A stretch of 21,882 nucleotides of DNA from CAG-411 sp045124315. GTDB taxonomy: Bacteria > Bacillota > Clostridia > Lachnospirales > Lachnospiraceae. A program made the translations under genes and the position numbers. Positions 1 through 6,315 of this stretch are shown piece by piece. The DNA lies in the NCBI GenBank assembly GCA_045124315.1, contig JBGVLO010000203.1, forward strand, positions 1-21,882, read 5' to 3'. Below the pieces are notes generated by a model. That model ran no database searches, was not told where the DNA came from, and worked only from the letters and a program-made list of their open reading frames with translations. The first letter of the stretch is position 1, and each line of letters opens with the position of its first letter.

Positions 1-64
1 ACTATCTCCATATAAGTACCGGCTACACGGTCGCAACTTGGTACAATAGAAAAGAATCACACTC

Positions 65-110
65 AGAGCAGTTTTACATTTTGTAAATCTGTTCTTTTTT
101 TGACTGCTCT
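65..110. repeat. Inverted repeat, possible terminator-like hairpin
   Basis: The 8-base arms agagcagt (65-72) and actgctct (103-110) are perfectly complementary. They enclose a smaller hairpin (ttaca/tgtaa) and a run of seven T. The long loop makes it a weak terminator on its own. It may end a gene lying to the left of the window. No gene is recognisable before position 160. Confidence 0.3.
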
Positions 111-162
111 GACTATGATACTTTCCTTAAGTATTATAACATAATACGAATGTATTGTGTGA

Positions 163-396
163 ACGGATCGAAATGCTTTTTGTTATTGTCTCATCAAAAT
201 TGTTACAGTTCAAGTAGAATACCTGATGCTTATTTGCTATAATAAGCAATGGAATGAATATGGTTTTGAACGGAAGGATGTATTGTACTTTGCTACAATG
301 GGCGATGGCGATTATATTGCAGATATGATGCAGACTTCTCTGAAAATGTTTAATGCTGAAGATACTGTTGAAAAATATGGAATGGATAAATGCTAA
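163..396 (+). pseudogene. Open-frame remnant, C-terminal part of an unknown protein
   Basis: Frame 1 is open from 163 to the TAA at 394-396 (77 codons). The first ATG, at 226, has no convincing ribosome binding site. The second half reads like real protein (a GFERKDVLYFATMGDGDYI stretch and a charged C-terminus), whereas the first 20 codons do not. I read this as the C-terminal end of a gene whose front has been lost. The family is not recognised. It lies 65 bases before the barstar-type immunity gene on the same strand, so it could be another decayed immunity or effector gene, but that is only context. A short genuine gene starting at 226 (56 residues) is the alternative. Confidence 0.3.
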
Positions 397-461
397 CGTA
401 GATGGATACAATTGATAGTTTGGAGGTTTGGCGATTTCACCAATAGAAAGATAGGAAATAT

Positions 462-1064
462 ATGCTCAATATAGATGCAAAAGGAATATTAAAAAATACC
501 GGTAGAACTACTCCTATTTTTCCGGGGCTTCGTCCTACCACAATAATAAAAGAAGACTATTGGGCAAGTTGCGTTCTCAGTTTTGATAATCCCATCTCTC
601 TAAAAAAATCTATCCCAGCTTCCGTTAGCTTTATTTCTCCGAAATATTATGGAAACTCACTATGGATTGATAAGTGTTTGGATATATATGAAGGCCCAAA
701 GGTAATCGGTACTTTCACAGTAACCGAAATAGTAAATCCTATTCTTGATGCAAATTCCGAAAAATGGATATTCATTGATGGGCGTGATATCCATACACTT
801 AATGATTTTTTTGTTCAAATAGAACAGAAGTTAACCTCAAAAACTGACTTTAAAAGAGTGCGTAATATGAATGCTTTTAATAACCTGCTTTGGGGAGGCT
901 TTGGCATTCACGAATATGGAGCACCTCTTCATATTGTTTGGATTTATGCCGAAAGAAGCAGACAAGCACTAGGCAATAAATATTTTACTAAAATAATATC
1001 AATTATAGAAAAACACGAAAGTAATAACAAATATTTGGAACTGTATGACGAACACGCTTTTTGA
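462..1064 (+). CDS. Barstar-family immunity protein with EF-Tu-like N-terminal domain
   Basis: The 200-residue protein has two parts. Residues about 10-90 resemble the EF-Tu C-terminal beta-barrel often fused to immunity proteins (FPGLRPTTIIKEDYW, then GPKVIGTFTVTEIV). Residues about 100-195 match the barstar fold: WIFIDGRDIHTLNDFF begins the first strand and helix, and NMNAFNNLLWGGFG is the family's N-x-DAL-x-DLL-x-GGFG-like segment. Barstar proteins bind and block RNase toxins of the barnase type, usually delivered by contact-dependent or polymorphic toxin systems. No toxin gene is visible beside it, so it may be an orphan immunity gene against toxins of neighbours. The start has a weak site (aggaaa, about 6 bases upstream). 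It converges with the TfoX-domain gene 15 bases downstream. Confidence 0.75.
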   Translation: MLNIDAKGILKNTGRTTPIFPGLRPTTIIKEDYWASCVLSFDNPISLKKSIPASVSFISPKYYGNSLWIDKCLDIYEGPKVIGTFTVTEIVNPILDANSEKWIFIDGRDIHTLNDFFVQIEQKLTSKTDFKRVRNMNAFNNLLWGGFGIHEYGAPLHIVWIYAERSRQALGNKYFTKIISIIEKHESNNKYLELYDEHAF

Positions 1065-1079
1065 CAACAGGTGGTTTAT

Positions 1080-1337
1080 CTATTTCTTCTGTTCCTGATA
1101 AAATTGCCTCAAATCAGCCTTCACTTCATCGGAAAGCATCGTTTTCTTTACTCCCCGAATTGCACCTTCCAGTGCCATCAATCGATTGATACAAGCAGAT
1201 TCATCCATTTCCTTTATTTTGAGCCATGCTGCCTTAGCTCCTAGTTCTTTTAATTCCACAGCAGTGTGGATTCCCACTTGCATAAGTTGTTCTTCTACTG
1301 TCTTTCCTATATTAGGAAGTTTTGATAATTCTCCCAT
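1080..1337 (-). CDS. TfoX C-terminal domain protein
   Basis: An 85-residue protein that is almost entirely the TfoX/Sxy C-terminal domain: LSKLPNIGKTVEEQL is a helix-hairpin-helix-like start, followed by VGIHTAVELKELGAKAAW and a helical end. Standalone copies are common in Firmicutes and their role is not established; the full-length family is linked to competence regulation. A longer frame runs up to 1403, but I choose the ATG at 1337 because aaggag lies 9 bases before it, while the upstream ATG codons have no site or overlap the Shine-Dalgarno. It lies just downstream of the ATPase gene on the same strand (1426-2142), so they may be co-transcribed. Confidence 0.75.
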   Translation of the reverse strand: MGELSKLPNIGKTVEEQLMQVGIHTAVELKELGAKAAWLKIKEMDESACINRLMALEGAIRGVKKTMLSDEVKADLRQFYQEQKK

Positions 1338-1395
1338 AAAAAACATCTCCTTCTTCTCATAAGAAACTTTTCTTTTTCCTGCTTTAGATGAACTA

Positions 1396-1484
1396 CCTTC
1401 CAACTTTACACTTACAGTTTATAAACTACTCTTCCAAAAGCCTGCCTAATAAGGTATTCCTGTTGTTAATAAACATTTCTGTAA
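1396..1484. repeat. 89-bp direct repeat, copy A (3' end of ATPase gene)
   Basis: This stretch covers the last 19 or so codons of the COG3910-type ATPase, its TAG stop and about 30 bases after it. The segment at 3168-3256 has the same length without gaps and differs at 7 of 89 positions by eye. Both copies are in the same orientation. Confidence 0.9.
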
Positions 1485-2142
1485 CTTGATAACTTTCTGT
1501 TTCTTCATAGGAGCACAAATGGATGCTACCATTATCAAAACAGTAAATATCCGCATTTGGAATACCTAATAATATAGGGGAATGTGTAACAATAAAAAAT
1601 TGAGCCCCTTCTTTTGCGCATCTGTATATTTCCAGTAATAAGGTAAGCTGTCTTTGAGGAGATAATGCCGCTTCTGGCTCGTCCAAAAGATACAAACCAT
1701 TTGCTTTAAGATTACTCTGAGCTAACGCCAGGAAACTCTCCCCATGTGATTTTTCGTGATATCCAGCCGAGGGATGTGCTATATCTGCATACTCTTCTTC
1801 TTGAGTTGCAACATTATAAAAACTTTCGGCTCTAAGAAAATAACCCCATTTTTCCCTTCTGTATCCTTTTACAATTCTTATGGCATTACATAACTCAGAA
1901 TGGGTATCATGCGTAGAAAACACATAATTCTTTGTGCCACCTTCGGGATTAAATCCATGGGCCACTGCAATCGCTTCAAGTAGTGTTGACTTTCCACTTC
2001 CATTTTCTCCCACAAAAAATGTGATTGAATTCGTAAACTCAAGATTTTCAATACCCCGAAATGCTTCAATTTTCTTTAGGTAACTATCGTTATCTATCTT
2101 ATCCCAATTAAACAATACTCCCTGTATAAATTGGTTATTCAT
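1426..2142 (-). CDS. ABC-type ATPase, COG3910-like (RecF/SbcC superfamily)
   Basis: A 238-residue standalone nucleotide-binding protein with the full ABC ATPase set: Walker A GENGSGKST at residues 45-53, signature-like SHGES at 132-136, Walker B YLLDEPEA at 151-158 (D154, E155), and the H-loop histidine in IVTHSP (H187). It has no coiled-coil insertion, so it matches the short COG3910 predicted ATPases rather than RecF, RecN or SbcC. Those proteins are cytosolic and their substrate is unknown; some relatives work with nucleases in defence, but no nuclease is adjacent here. The start has a gggggaga site. Its 3' end is duplicated upstream of the HxlR gene, so the region has recombined. Confidence 0.85.
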   Translation of the reverse strand: MNNQFIQGVLFNWDKIDNDSYLKKIEAFRGIENLEFTNSITFFVGENGSGKSTLLEAIAVAHGFNPEGGTKNYVFSTHDTHSELCNAIRIVKGYRREKWGYFLRAESFYNVATQEEEYADIAHPSAGYHEKSHGESFLALAQSNLKANGLYLLDEPEAALSPQRQLTLLLEIYRCAKEGAQFFIVTHSPILLGIPNADIYCFDNGSIHLCSYEETESYQVTEMFINNRNTLLGRLLEE

Positions 2143-2206
2143 TCAATATCTCCCCCTGTAAATGTAACAATACGAACTTTCCCATATCCAACCAATTTTA
2201 AATAAA

Positions 2207-2710
2207 CTAATTTTCATAGATTCCCTTCAAAGTACATTGCTCCAAAATATGCCCGTCCATTGCATGATAGAGTTCATTCAATAAAAATCCCTGTTTGATA
2301 TCCAGCATTTTGTCCAATGCATATACATGAAGCTCGTATGTATGAGGCTGATTTGGTGGTGTCATACCTCCATAAAAAGAAGAAAGTTCAACTGACTGTT
2401 CCCCGCCCTGTATACTTGTCCAACTGTTTCTGCCCTGTATAAAATCTGTTGCAGTCTGACTCTCATTATCCTTTATATCAAAACGAGTGATATTGGCAGC
2501 CAGCCAATGTATCCACACAAAACCGCCTGTCACCGGATAAGCATCCTTATCCTCCAAAACAATCGCAAGTGATACCGTTTCTTTTGGAGCATTCTCCACC
2601 CGAAAAGGCAATGAGAAGGTCGGAATATGATTCTCATTAAACTGTGTGCCCCTTTTTCCATATTGTGGTTCTATCATACCATTCTTAATTCCACTACTTG
2701 TAACATTCAT
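2207..2710 (-). CDS. YbhB/YbcL family Raf kinase inhibitor-like protein (PEBP fold)
   Basis: A 167-residue member of the bacterial phosphatidylethanolamine-binding protein family. The core is clear: a FSLPFRVENAP strand, VSLAIVLEDKDAYP, then GGFVWIHWLAANI, where the D-x-DAYP and WIHW segments build the anion-binding pocket, and a later SSFYGGMTPPNQPHTYELHVYALD segment (usual form GY-x-GP-x-PP-x-G-x-H-x-Y). The role of these proteins in bacteria is poorly known; no signal peptide is seen. The ggagg site is well spaced before the ATG. It has its own promoter (2743-2771) with a direct repeat that may bind the HxlR regulator encoded just upstream. Confidence 0.88.
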   Translation of the reverse strand: MNVTSSGIKNGMIEPQYGKRGTQFNENHIPTFSLPFRVENAPKETVSLAIVLEDKDAYPVTGGFVWIHWLAANITRFDIKDNESQTATDFIQGRNSWTSIQGGEQSVELSSFYGGMTPPNQPHTYELHVYALDKMLDIKQGFLLNELYHAMDGHILEQCTLKGIYEN

Positions 2711-2742
2711 TTATAAGTCCTCCATTTCATTTTTATAAGGAC

Positions 2743-2771
2743 ATTATAAACAGATGGTATCAGATGGTAAA
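2743..2771 (-). promoter_or_regulatory. Promoter of the PEBP gene with a 10-bp direct repeat
   Basis: On the minus strand, TTTACC (2771-2766) and TATAAT (2748-2743) are separated by 17 bases. Within and beside the spacer, cagatggt occurs twice at a 10-bp step (2751-2758 and 2761-2768, plus-strand reading), so both copies face the same side of the helix. The site lies between the HxlR gene and the PEBP gene and is a natural operator candidate for HxlR. Confidence 0.55.
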
Positions 2772-2792
2772 TTACCCACTTTTTTGTGTGTA

Positions 2793-3158
2793 TTACTCTG
2801 GAACTACTCCTTTTTCCTCCAAAATATGCTCCATTCCATTCTTTTTCATGTAATCAATTCCAATGTGCTGCATAATTTTTAACACCGCTAATATATCTTC
2901 CCCCATATCTTCTGTCAGGGAATATTCTACACGAAGGGGATATCCCTCAAAGGTTGTCTTTTTCACGAAGCCATAATCCATTAATTCTCTTAATTGCTCC
3001 AACAACATTTTTTGTGTAATACCATCTATATCCCTTTCCAACTTAGAAAGAGATGTCGCTCCCAAACGTAATCTCCACAAAATGATTGGCTTCCATTTTC
3101 CTTTGATCATGTCATGAATCAATTCTAACGGACAGGTAAATTCCTCTCGTATCTTCAA
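2793..3158 (-). CDS. HxlR-family winged-helix transcriptional regulator
   Basis: A 121-residue regulator with the typical HxlR opening CPLELIHDMIKGKWKPIILW at residues 9-28, including the conserved early Cys (C9) and the GKWKP-IIL-LW helix. The recognition region follows (SLSKLERDIDGITQKML, LRELMDYGFVKK), then the wing (YPLRVEYSLTE). Family members sense reactive electrophiles or oxidants, often through the N-terminal cysteine, and control nearby detoxification genes. The start is a TTG with aaggaag about 8 bases upstream; no better start exists, since the frame opens only at the stop codon of the ATPase remnant. Its upstream region is therefore made of duplicated ATPase sequence. The VOC gene upstream and PEBP gene downstream are likely partners. 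Confidence 0.85.
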   Translation of the reverse strand: MKIREEFTCPLELIHDMIKGKWKPIILWRLRLGATSLSKLERDIDGITQKMLLEQLRELMDYGFVKKTTFEGYPLRVEYSLTEDMGEDILAVLKIMQHIGIDYMKKNGMEHILEEKGVVPE

Positions 3159-3167
3159 ATCGCTCTT

Positions 3168-3256
3168 CCTTCCAACTTTACACTCACAGTTTATAAACTA
3201 CTCTTCCAAAAGTGTACCTAATAAAGCATTCCTGTTGTTAATAAACACTTCTGTAA
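3168..3256. repeat. 89-bp direct repeat, copy B (ATPase C-terminus remnant)
   Basis: This is the second, diverged copy of 1396-1484. Read on the minus strand it still encodes ITEVFINNRNALLGTLLEE followed by TAG, against VTEMFINNRNTLLGRLLEE in the intact ATPase. It starts directly after the VOC gene stop (3270) and ends inside the ribosome binding site of the HxlR gene. It is a remnant of a second ATPase copy, or a duplicated segment placed here by recombination. Confidence 0.88.
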
Positions 3257-3269
3257 TAATATTGACATT

Positions 3270-3632
3270 TCACATTGGCGTCCCCACTTCAATCAAATTG
3301 CCATCCAGATCATAAAATCGAATTACTTTCTGCCCCCAGCTATGTGTCATAAGTCTATTCACATAATGGATTTGCGGATATAACCTTTCTAATTTTTCAA
3401 CAAATGCTTCCAGGTTATTTTCTTCAAAATATAGCTCGAAGGAATGATTTTCTGGGATAACTTCTTTTTCCAAAAAACCTTTCCAGACTTTCTCATCTTG
3501 AAGCACAAGACCTTCCGTTAAAATCATATTACCATCATTATCAAGCACTACATCAAGACCAAACAGATCATGATAAAACTGTTGTGATTTTTCAATATCT
3601 TTCACGACTATTAATATATTTTTTAATTTCAT
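3270..3632 (-). CDS. VOC superfamily (glyoxalase/dioxygenase-type) protein
   Basis: A 120-residue single VOC module with both beta-alpha-beta-beta-beta halves: NILIVVKDIEKSQQFYHDLFG at the start (the D-I-x-x-S-x-x-FY pattern) and IRFYDLDGNLIEVG at the end, where the Glu before VG is a usual metal ligand. It fits small glyoxalase, bleomycin-resistance and dioxygenase-like proteins; the substrate cannot be told from sequence. It is cytosolic, with no signal peptide. It lies upstream of the HxlR regulator on the same strand, separated by the ATPase remnant. Confidence 0.82.
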   Translation of the reverse strand: MKLKNILIVVKDIEKSQQFYHDLFGLDVVLDNDGNMILTEGLVLQDEKVWKGFLEKEVIPENHSFELYFEENNLEAFVEKLERLYPQIHYVNRLMTHSWGQKVIRFYDLDGNLIEVGTPM

Positions 3633-3691
3633 TACTTTTTCCTCATTCTACTTAAGTATCTTTATGACATTCCCATGCATATCTTTTTTGG

Positions 3692-4135
3692 CTAATCCAA
3701 CAGATACCCTTCCTGATAGGAACATTCTAAATAACTCATATTTTGATAATATATTCCCGTTCGAAAATTTGATATTTCATCACTGATAAATGAATTAAAA
3801 ACATTAATTACTTCCATCACTTCCTCTTCTGGTTTTGCACAATCAAGAATCAACCTGCTATATAATTTTCCTATTGATGTAACACTTGGAATAGAATATT
3901 CGCATTCCAAAATTGTATCAAAACTACCAGATGGGATTTTATAGTAATCAATTATTTCATCCGCCACCTGTTCAAAGGAAAGGCAATGATTTACCTGTGC
4001 ATCATATAATTGCTTTTGAATTCCCTTTTTCCCGAGTGCATTTACAACGATTCTTCTCCGGTTCTTTGTCTTTCGTCCAATAAATTCAATCAAGGAACAT
4101 ACATAAAACAGGTCATCCTTTTCTCTCTCTGTCAT
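3692..4135 (-). CDS. DUF3791-containing protein, likely partner of DUF3990
   Basis: A 147-residue protein. Residues about 1-65 match DUF3791: DLFYVCSLIEFIGRKTKN, then VVNALGKKGIQKQLYDAQVNH and a VADEIIDYYKI end. Residues about 66-147 form an extra acidic helical part that I do not recognise. I start at the ATG at 4135 because aaaggag lies about 9 bases before it; the frame itself opens at 4171. This start overlaps the DUF3990 gene by 23 bases, which implies coupled translation. DUF3791 genes often sit beside DUF3990 genes, which have an ADP-ribosyltransferase-like look, so an antitoxin or partner role is plausible but not shown. No membrane segment is seen. Confidence 0.7.
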   Translation of the reverse strand: MTEREKDDLFYVCSLIEFIGRKTKNRRRIVVNALGKKGIQKQLYDAQVNHCLSFEQVADEIIDYYKIPSGSFDTILECEYSIPSVTSIGKLYSRLILDCAKPEEEVMEVINVFNSFISDEISNFRTGIYYQNMSYLECSYQEGYLLD

Positions 4136-4586
4136 ATACAATTTCACTCCTTTCAAAGTCCAGGCAATCAATTGCCGCTAAAGTATGAAAACTAATTTGA
4201 TGTGTAGGATATTTAAATTTTGCCAATGCCCAAAACTGTTCTCTACTGATTTCCCCATATAAAAAATCATTTACGTAATTCCAAACTGTATCATCTGCCA
4301 TTGGTCCTTCTACAATGTCATAACGATGCAAATTCCCTTTTCGACATTTTGCAATAAAATCTAACCACTCATCTGTCATTGTTTCAAATTTCAAAACCGA
4401 TAAACTATTGTTTTCTTCATAATTATATACATTAATAATTGGTGTACCTTCCCCACGATTTGCCCATCTTACAGCCTGTTTATAATTATTCGTACAATAA
4501 AATCCCCAAGAAAAATCTTTTGTATATTTCGTTTTCCTAACTTCTGGAAATTCAACAATCTCTTTACTTGCATGATAAAGAAGCAT
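4113..4586 (-). CDS. DUF3990 protein, ADP-ribosyltransferase-like candidate toxin
   Basis: A 157-residue protein matching DUF3990. It opens with LLYHASKEIVEFPEVR (family form LYHGS-x-x-x-V-x-x-P), followed by KDFSWGFYCTNNYKQAVRWA (family form DFG-x-GFY-x-T-x-x-x-QA-x-x-WA). A YH/HG motif followed by a GFY-x-T strand resembles the NAD-binding core of ADP-ribosyltransferases such as RES and DarT-type toxins. Here the usual Gly after His is Ala, and DFG is DFS. The middle VWNYVNDFLYGE and ALAKFKYPTHQISFHT segments are also typical. A gaggtg site precedes the ATG. The following DUF3791 gene overlaps by 23 bases. I infer a toxin-partner module; activity is unproven. Confidence 0.72.
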   Translation of the reverse strand: MLLYHASKEIVEFPEVRKTKYTKDFSWGFYCTNNYKQAVRWANRGEGTPIINVYNYEENNSLSVLKFETMTDEWLDFIAKCRKGNLHRYDIVEGPMADDTVWNYVNDFLYGEISREQFWALAKFKYPTHQISFHTLAAIDCLDFERSEIVYDRERKG

Positions 4587-4639
4587 ATTTGCACCTCAAC
4601 TTTCTATATTTATACTTCAACTACTGTATCACAACTCAT

Positions 4640-5053
4640 CTACCTTTCATGCTCCGAAACAATTTCACCAGTCCAGTCTATGATTCCACCAAACTCATAT
4701 ACCTTCGTATATCCCTGCTCTGCCAGCTTGGTTGCCGCCTGTTTACTCCGATTCCCACTCCGGCAATACACAAAAATAACCTGTTCCTTATCCGGTAACT
4801 CTTCTATCTCATTTTCTCCAATTGTTTCATTTGGTACACAAATCGCATTAGGAATATGACCTTCTTTGTATTCCTCGATAGTTCGCACATCCAAAATAAT
4901 ATAATCTTTTTCTGTTTCCATCATTTCAACTGCTTCATTCACTGATATCTCCATATAAGAACCTCCTTCTGAATGATCGGAACAGCCAGTTAACAGCATT
5001 GCACTAGATAGCCACATGATTACAACTGCTTTTATTATAAACTTCACCTTCAT
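4640..5053 (-). CDS. Rhodanese-like domain lipoprotein
   Basis: A 137-residue exported lipoprotein. The N-terminus is a signal with lipobox LLTGC (lipidated Cys24). The single rhodanese domain (about 36-135) has LDVRTIEEYKEGHIPNA (D55, R57, E61, H66) and the active-site loop CRSGNRS with catalytic Cys97. Such proteins carry persulfide sulfur and could act outside the membrane in sulfur transfer or thiol detoxification. The substrate is unknown. It lies 53 bases upstream of DUF3990 on the same strand, but that pair has its own ribosome binding signals and no functional link is obvious. Confidence 0.88.
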   Translation of the reverse strand: MKVKFIIKAVVIMWLSSAMLLTGCSDHSEGGSYMEISVNEAVEMMETEKDYIILDVRTIEEYKEGHIPNAICVPNETIGENEIEELPDKEQVIFVYCRSGNRSKQAATKLAEQGYTKVYEFGGIIDWTGEIVSEHER

Positions 5054-5120
5054 ATTTCATCCCCTTTTATATGATGTTTGAATCAAAAGCCCCATTTCGA
5101 ATGCCAACTCTATCGATGCA

Positions 5121-5690
5121 TCAATCTTTTAACTTTAATCCAAATGCAATCCATCGACCATCTATATCTTCAATCACAAATTCTTTGTTTTTGTAATCTG
5201 TTACATTTAGCGGCTTAACAATTTTTACCCCCTTTGTAAGAAACTCTTTTTCAAGAATCTCCTGATCATCTGTATATAAATATGCATCATAACCATACCC
5301 ATACAATTCTCTATTTGAAAATATATTTTTTGTTTGAGCTTGAAGCAAAATAATTTCTGTCTTGTCTCTGTAAAGACAGATATGCGCTTCCTTAAATAAA
5401 TTGGTTTCCTTGTTCAAATAAGTAAAGGCGGTATCTATTCTATCATAAAGAACCACTTCTCCGTCTACAAAACGATAACGAAAGGCTTCTATTTCATTTG
5501 CACACTTGCATACTGCATATACCATAGCCAATGTAAACGATAATCCCTGTTCCTTGACCATACGCTTAAAATTTGTAATATCTGCTTCAAATGTTACACA
5601 AAAAGCAGGTTCAACACTGTTTCTAAAAACCATGCAGTGCATTGTCCTTTCCCATGTTTTTTCATCTATTATCTGATACGAATTAGCCAT
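5121..5690 (-). CDS. Chimera: N-terminal half of CatA-like acetyltransferase joined to C-terminal half of a VOC domain
   Basis: In this 189-residue frame, residues 1 to about 97 match chloramphenicol acetyltransferase (CatA type): EKTWERTMHCMVF, CVTFEADITNFKRMVKE, SFTLAMVYAVCKCANEIEAF and YRFVDGEVVLYDRIDTAFTY. The catalytic HH-x-x-x-DG segment near the C-terminus of CatA proteins is absent. From about residue 101 the sequence is the second half of a VOC protein: HICLYRDKTEIILLQ, YGYDAYLYTDDQEILEKEF, and EFVIEDIDGRWIAFG with the expected metal-ligand Glu170. The first VOC half is missing. The frame is uninterrupted with a normal start, so it is expressed in principle, but neither fold is complete. 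I infer a deletion fusion of two genes, probably without acetyltransferase activity. Confidence 0.7.
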   Translation of the reverse strand: MANSYQIIDEKTWERTMHCMVFRNSVEPAFCVTFEADITNFKRMVKEQGLSFTLAMVYAVCKCANEIEAFRYRFVDGEVVLYDRIDTAFTYLNKETNLFKEAHICLYRDKTEIILLQAQTKNIFSNRELYGYGYDAYLYTDDQEILEKEFLTKGVKIVKPLNVTDYKNKEFVIEDIDGRWIAFGLKLKD

Positions 5691-5722
5691 ATTTTTATCC
5701 CTCCAAATTCCGATTTACCAAT

Positions 5723-5911
5723 CTATCTATTCGTCCCCTCCATCAATTCATCGACTTTCAAAAATGTTTCAATTAATTTAAAATGATTATGTAATAGCAT
5801 GCAAGCATATTTCATACTTCCATAATTCACAAAATTAGAACCTCTTACTTTTGATTGTAACAAAAAAGGGAGTTCAAGTCCATGCTCAAACTCCGTAAAG
5901 CATTTTAGTTG
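5723..5911 (-). pseudogene. Possible gene remnant, unrecognised
   Basis: On the minus strand the frame is open for 62 codons between a TAA (5914-5912) and a TAG (5725-5723). It reads like a protein C-terminus (FEHGLELPFLLQSKVRGSN, then HFKLIETFLKVDELMEG) but has no early start codon with a ribosome binding site. It may be the tail of a lost gene upstream of the acetyltransferase/VOC chimera. The family is not recognised, and a chance open frame cannot be excluded. Confidence 0.25.
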
Positions 5912-5966
5912 TTACTGCTCAGACTCGAAGATAGCTTGTTCAATACGGTTAAATGGAATTTTTTTC

Positions 5967-5995
5967 TTGATTTAAGAACATACGTTTGATACAAT
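5967..5995 (+). promoter_or_regulatory. Strong sigma-A-like promoter of the small-peptide locus
   Basis: TTGATT (5967-5972) and TACAAT (5990-5995) are separated by exactly 17 bases. Transcription would begin near 6002, directly at a small 5' hairpin (ggac at 6002-6005 pairing with gtcc at 6011-6014). Confidence 0.7.
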
Positions 5996-6125
5996 AGATT
6001 TGGACGTAAAGTCCGGGTGCTACCACACATTGACGTGTGACTGGCGGTTCGCTTCTTGCGGAGAGTTCATAGCTCCGATTACATAGAAATCCCTTGGGGA
6101 AATCTTGGAAAGGGGACTTATGCTT

Positions 6126-6227
6126 ATGCTAACCATTAGTGACCTAATTGCAGCGGTTGCATTGTGTGCGACTTTTTATAGTCTTGGTTACATGCATGGA
6201 AAGCAAAATACCAAGACGCAAAAATAA
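6126..6227 (+). CDS. 33-residue hydrophobic peptide, candidate type I toxin
   Basis: The peptide opens MLTISDLIAAVALCATFY, then a short turn and a basic tail GKQNTKTQK. One membrane segment covers residues about 5-24, which is the shape of type I and holin-like toxins. The ATG at 6126 is preferred over that at 6120 because aaagggga lies 9 bases upstream of it. The site can pair with ccctt (6091-6095), which would hide it in the mRNA, as is common in type I toxins. The leader is about 120 bases and structured. The stop codon lies inside the left arm of a terminator. No named family is asserted. Confidence 0.6.
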   Translation: MLTISDLIAAVALCATFYSLGYMHGKQNTKTQK

Positions 6228-6260
6228 CCGCCCATAGCCTCGAAAACTTGAGCGGTTATT
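6223..6260. terminator. Two-way intrinsic terminator
   Basis: The arms aataaccgc (6223-6231) and gcggttatt (6252-6260) form a 9-bp stem. On the plus strand it is followed by TTTT at the stem end, on the minus strand by five T. It would stop both the small-peptide mRNA and the convergent minus-strand RNA. Confidence 0.75.
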
Positions 6261-6315
6261 TTAACTTAGCTTAAAGAATCAGGCGAACCGTCATCGGTAG
6301 CACCTTTTCTATATT

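Larger units (their letters stand above)
6016..6304. repeat. Inverted two-part motif flanking the small ORF
   Basis: The left copy has ggtgctacc (6016-6024) and cggttcgc (6045-6052). The right copy is its reverse complement, gcgaaccg (6283-6290) and ggtagcacc (6296-6304). The spacing differs: 20 bases on the left, where acac/gtgt can form a hairpin, and 5 on the right. Both predicted RNAs would start with the same motif, or a read-through RNA could pair its two ends. Confidence 0.75.

Noticed and set aside
1..20. 14-base match between 4-17 and 4946-4959 (tatctccatataag)
   Set aside because: Too short and isolated to support a repeat or mobile-element end; it may be chance or a tiny scar.
6016..6304. 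Antisense pairing between the 5' ends of the two convergent RNAs, as in par/fst
   Set aside because: The motif copies are inverted, so the two transcripts carry the same sequence there; complementarity is limited to the 3' overlap around the terminator.
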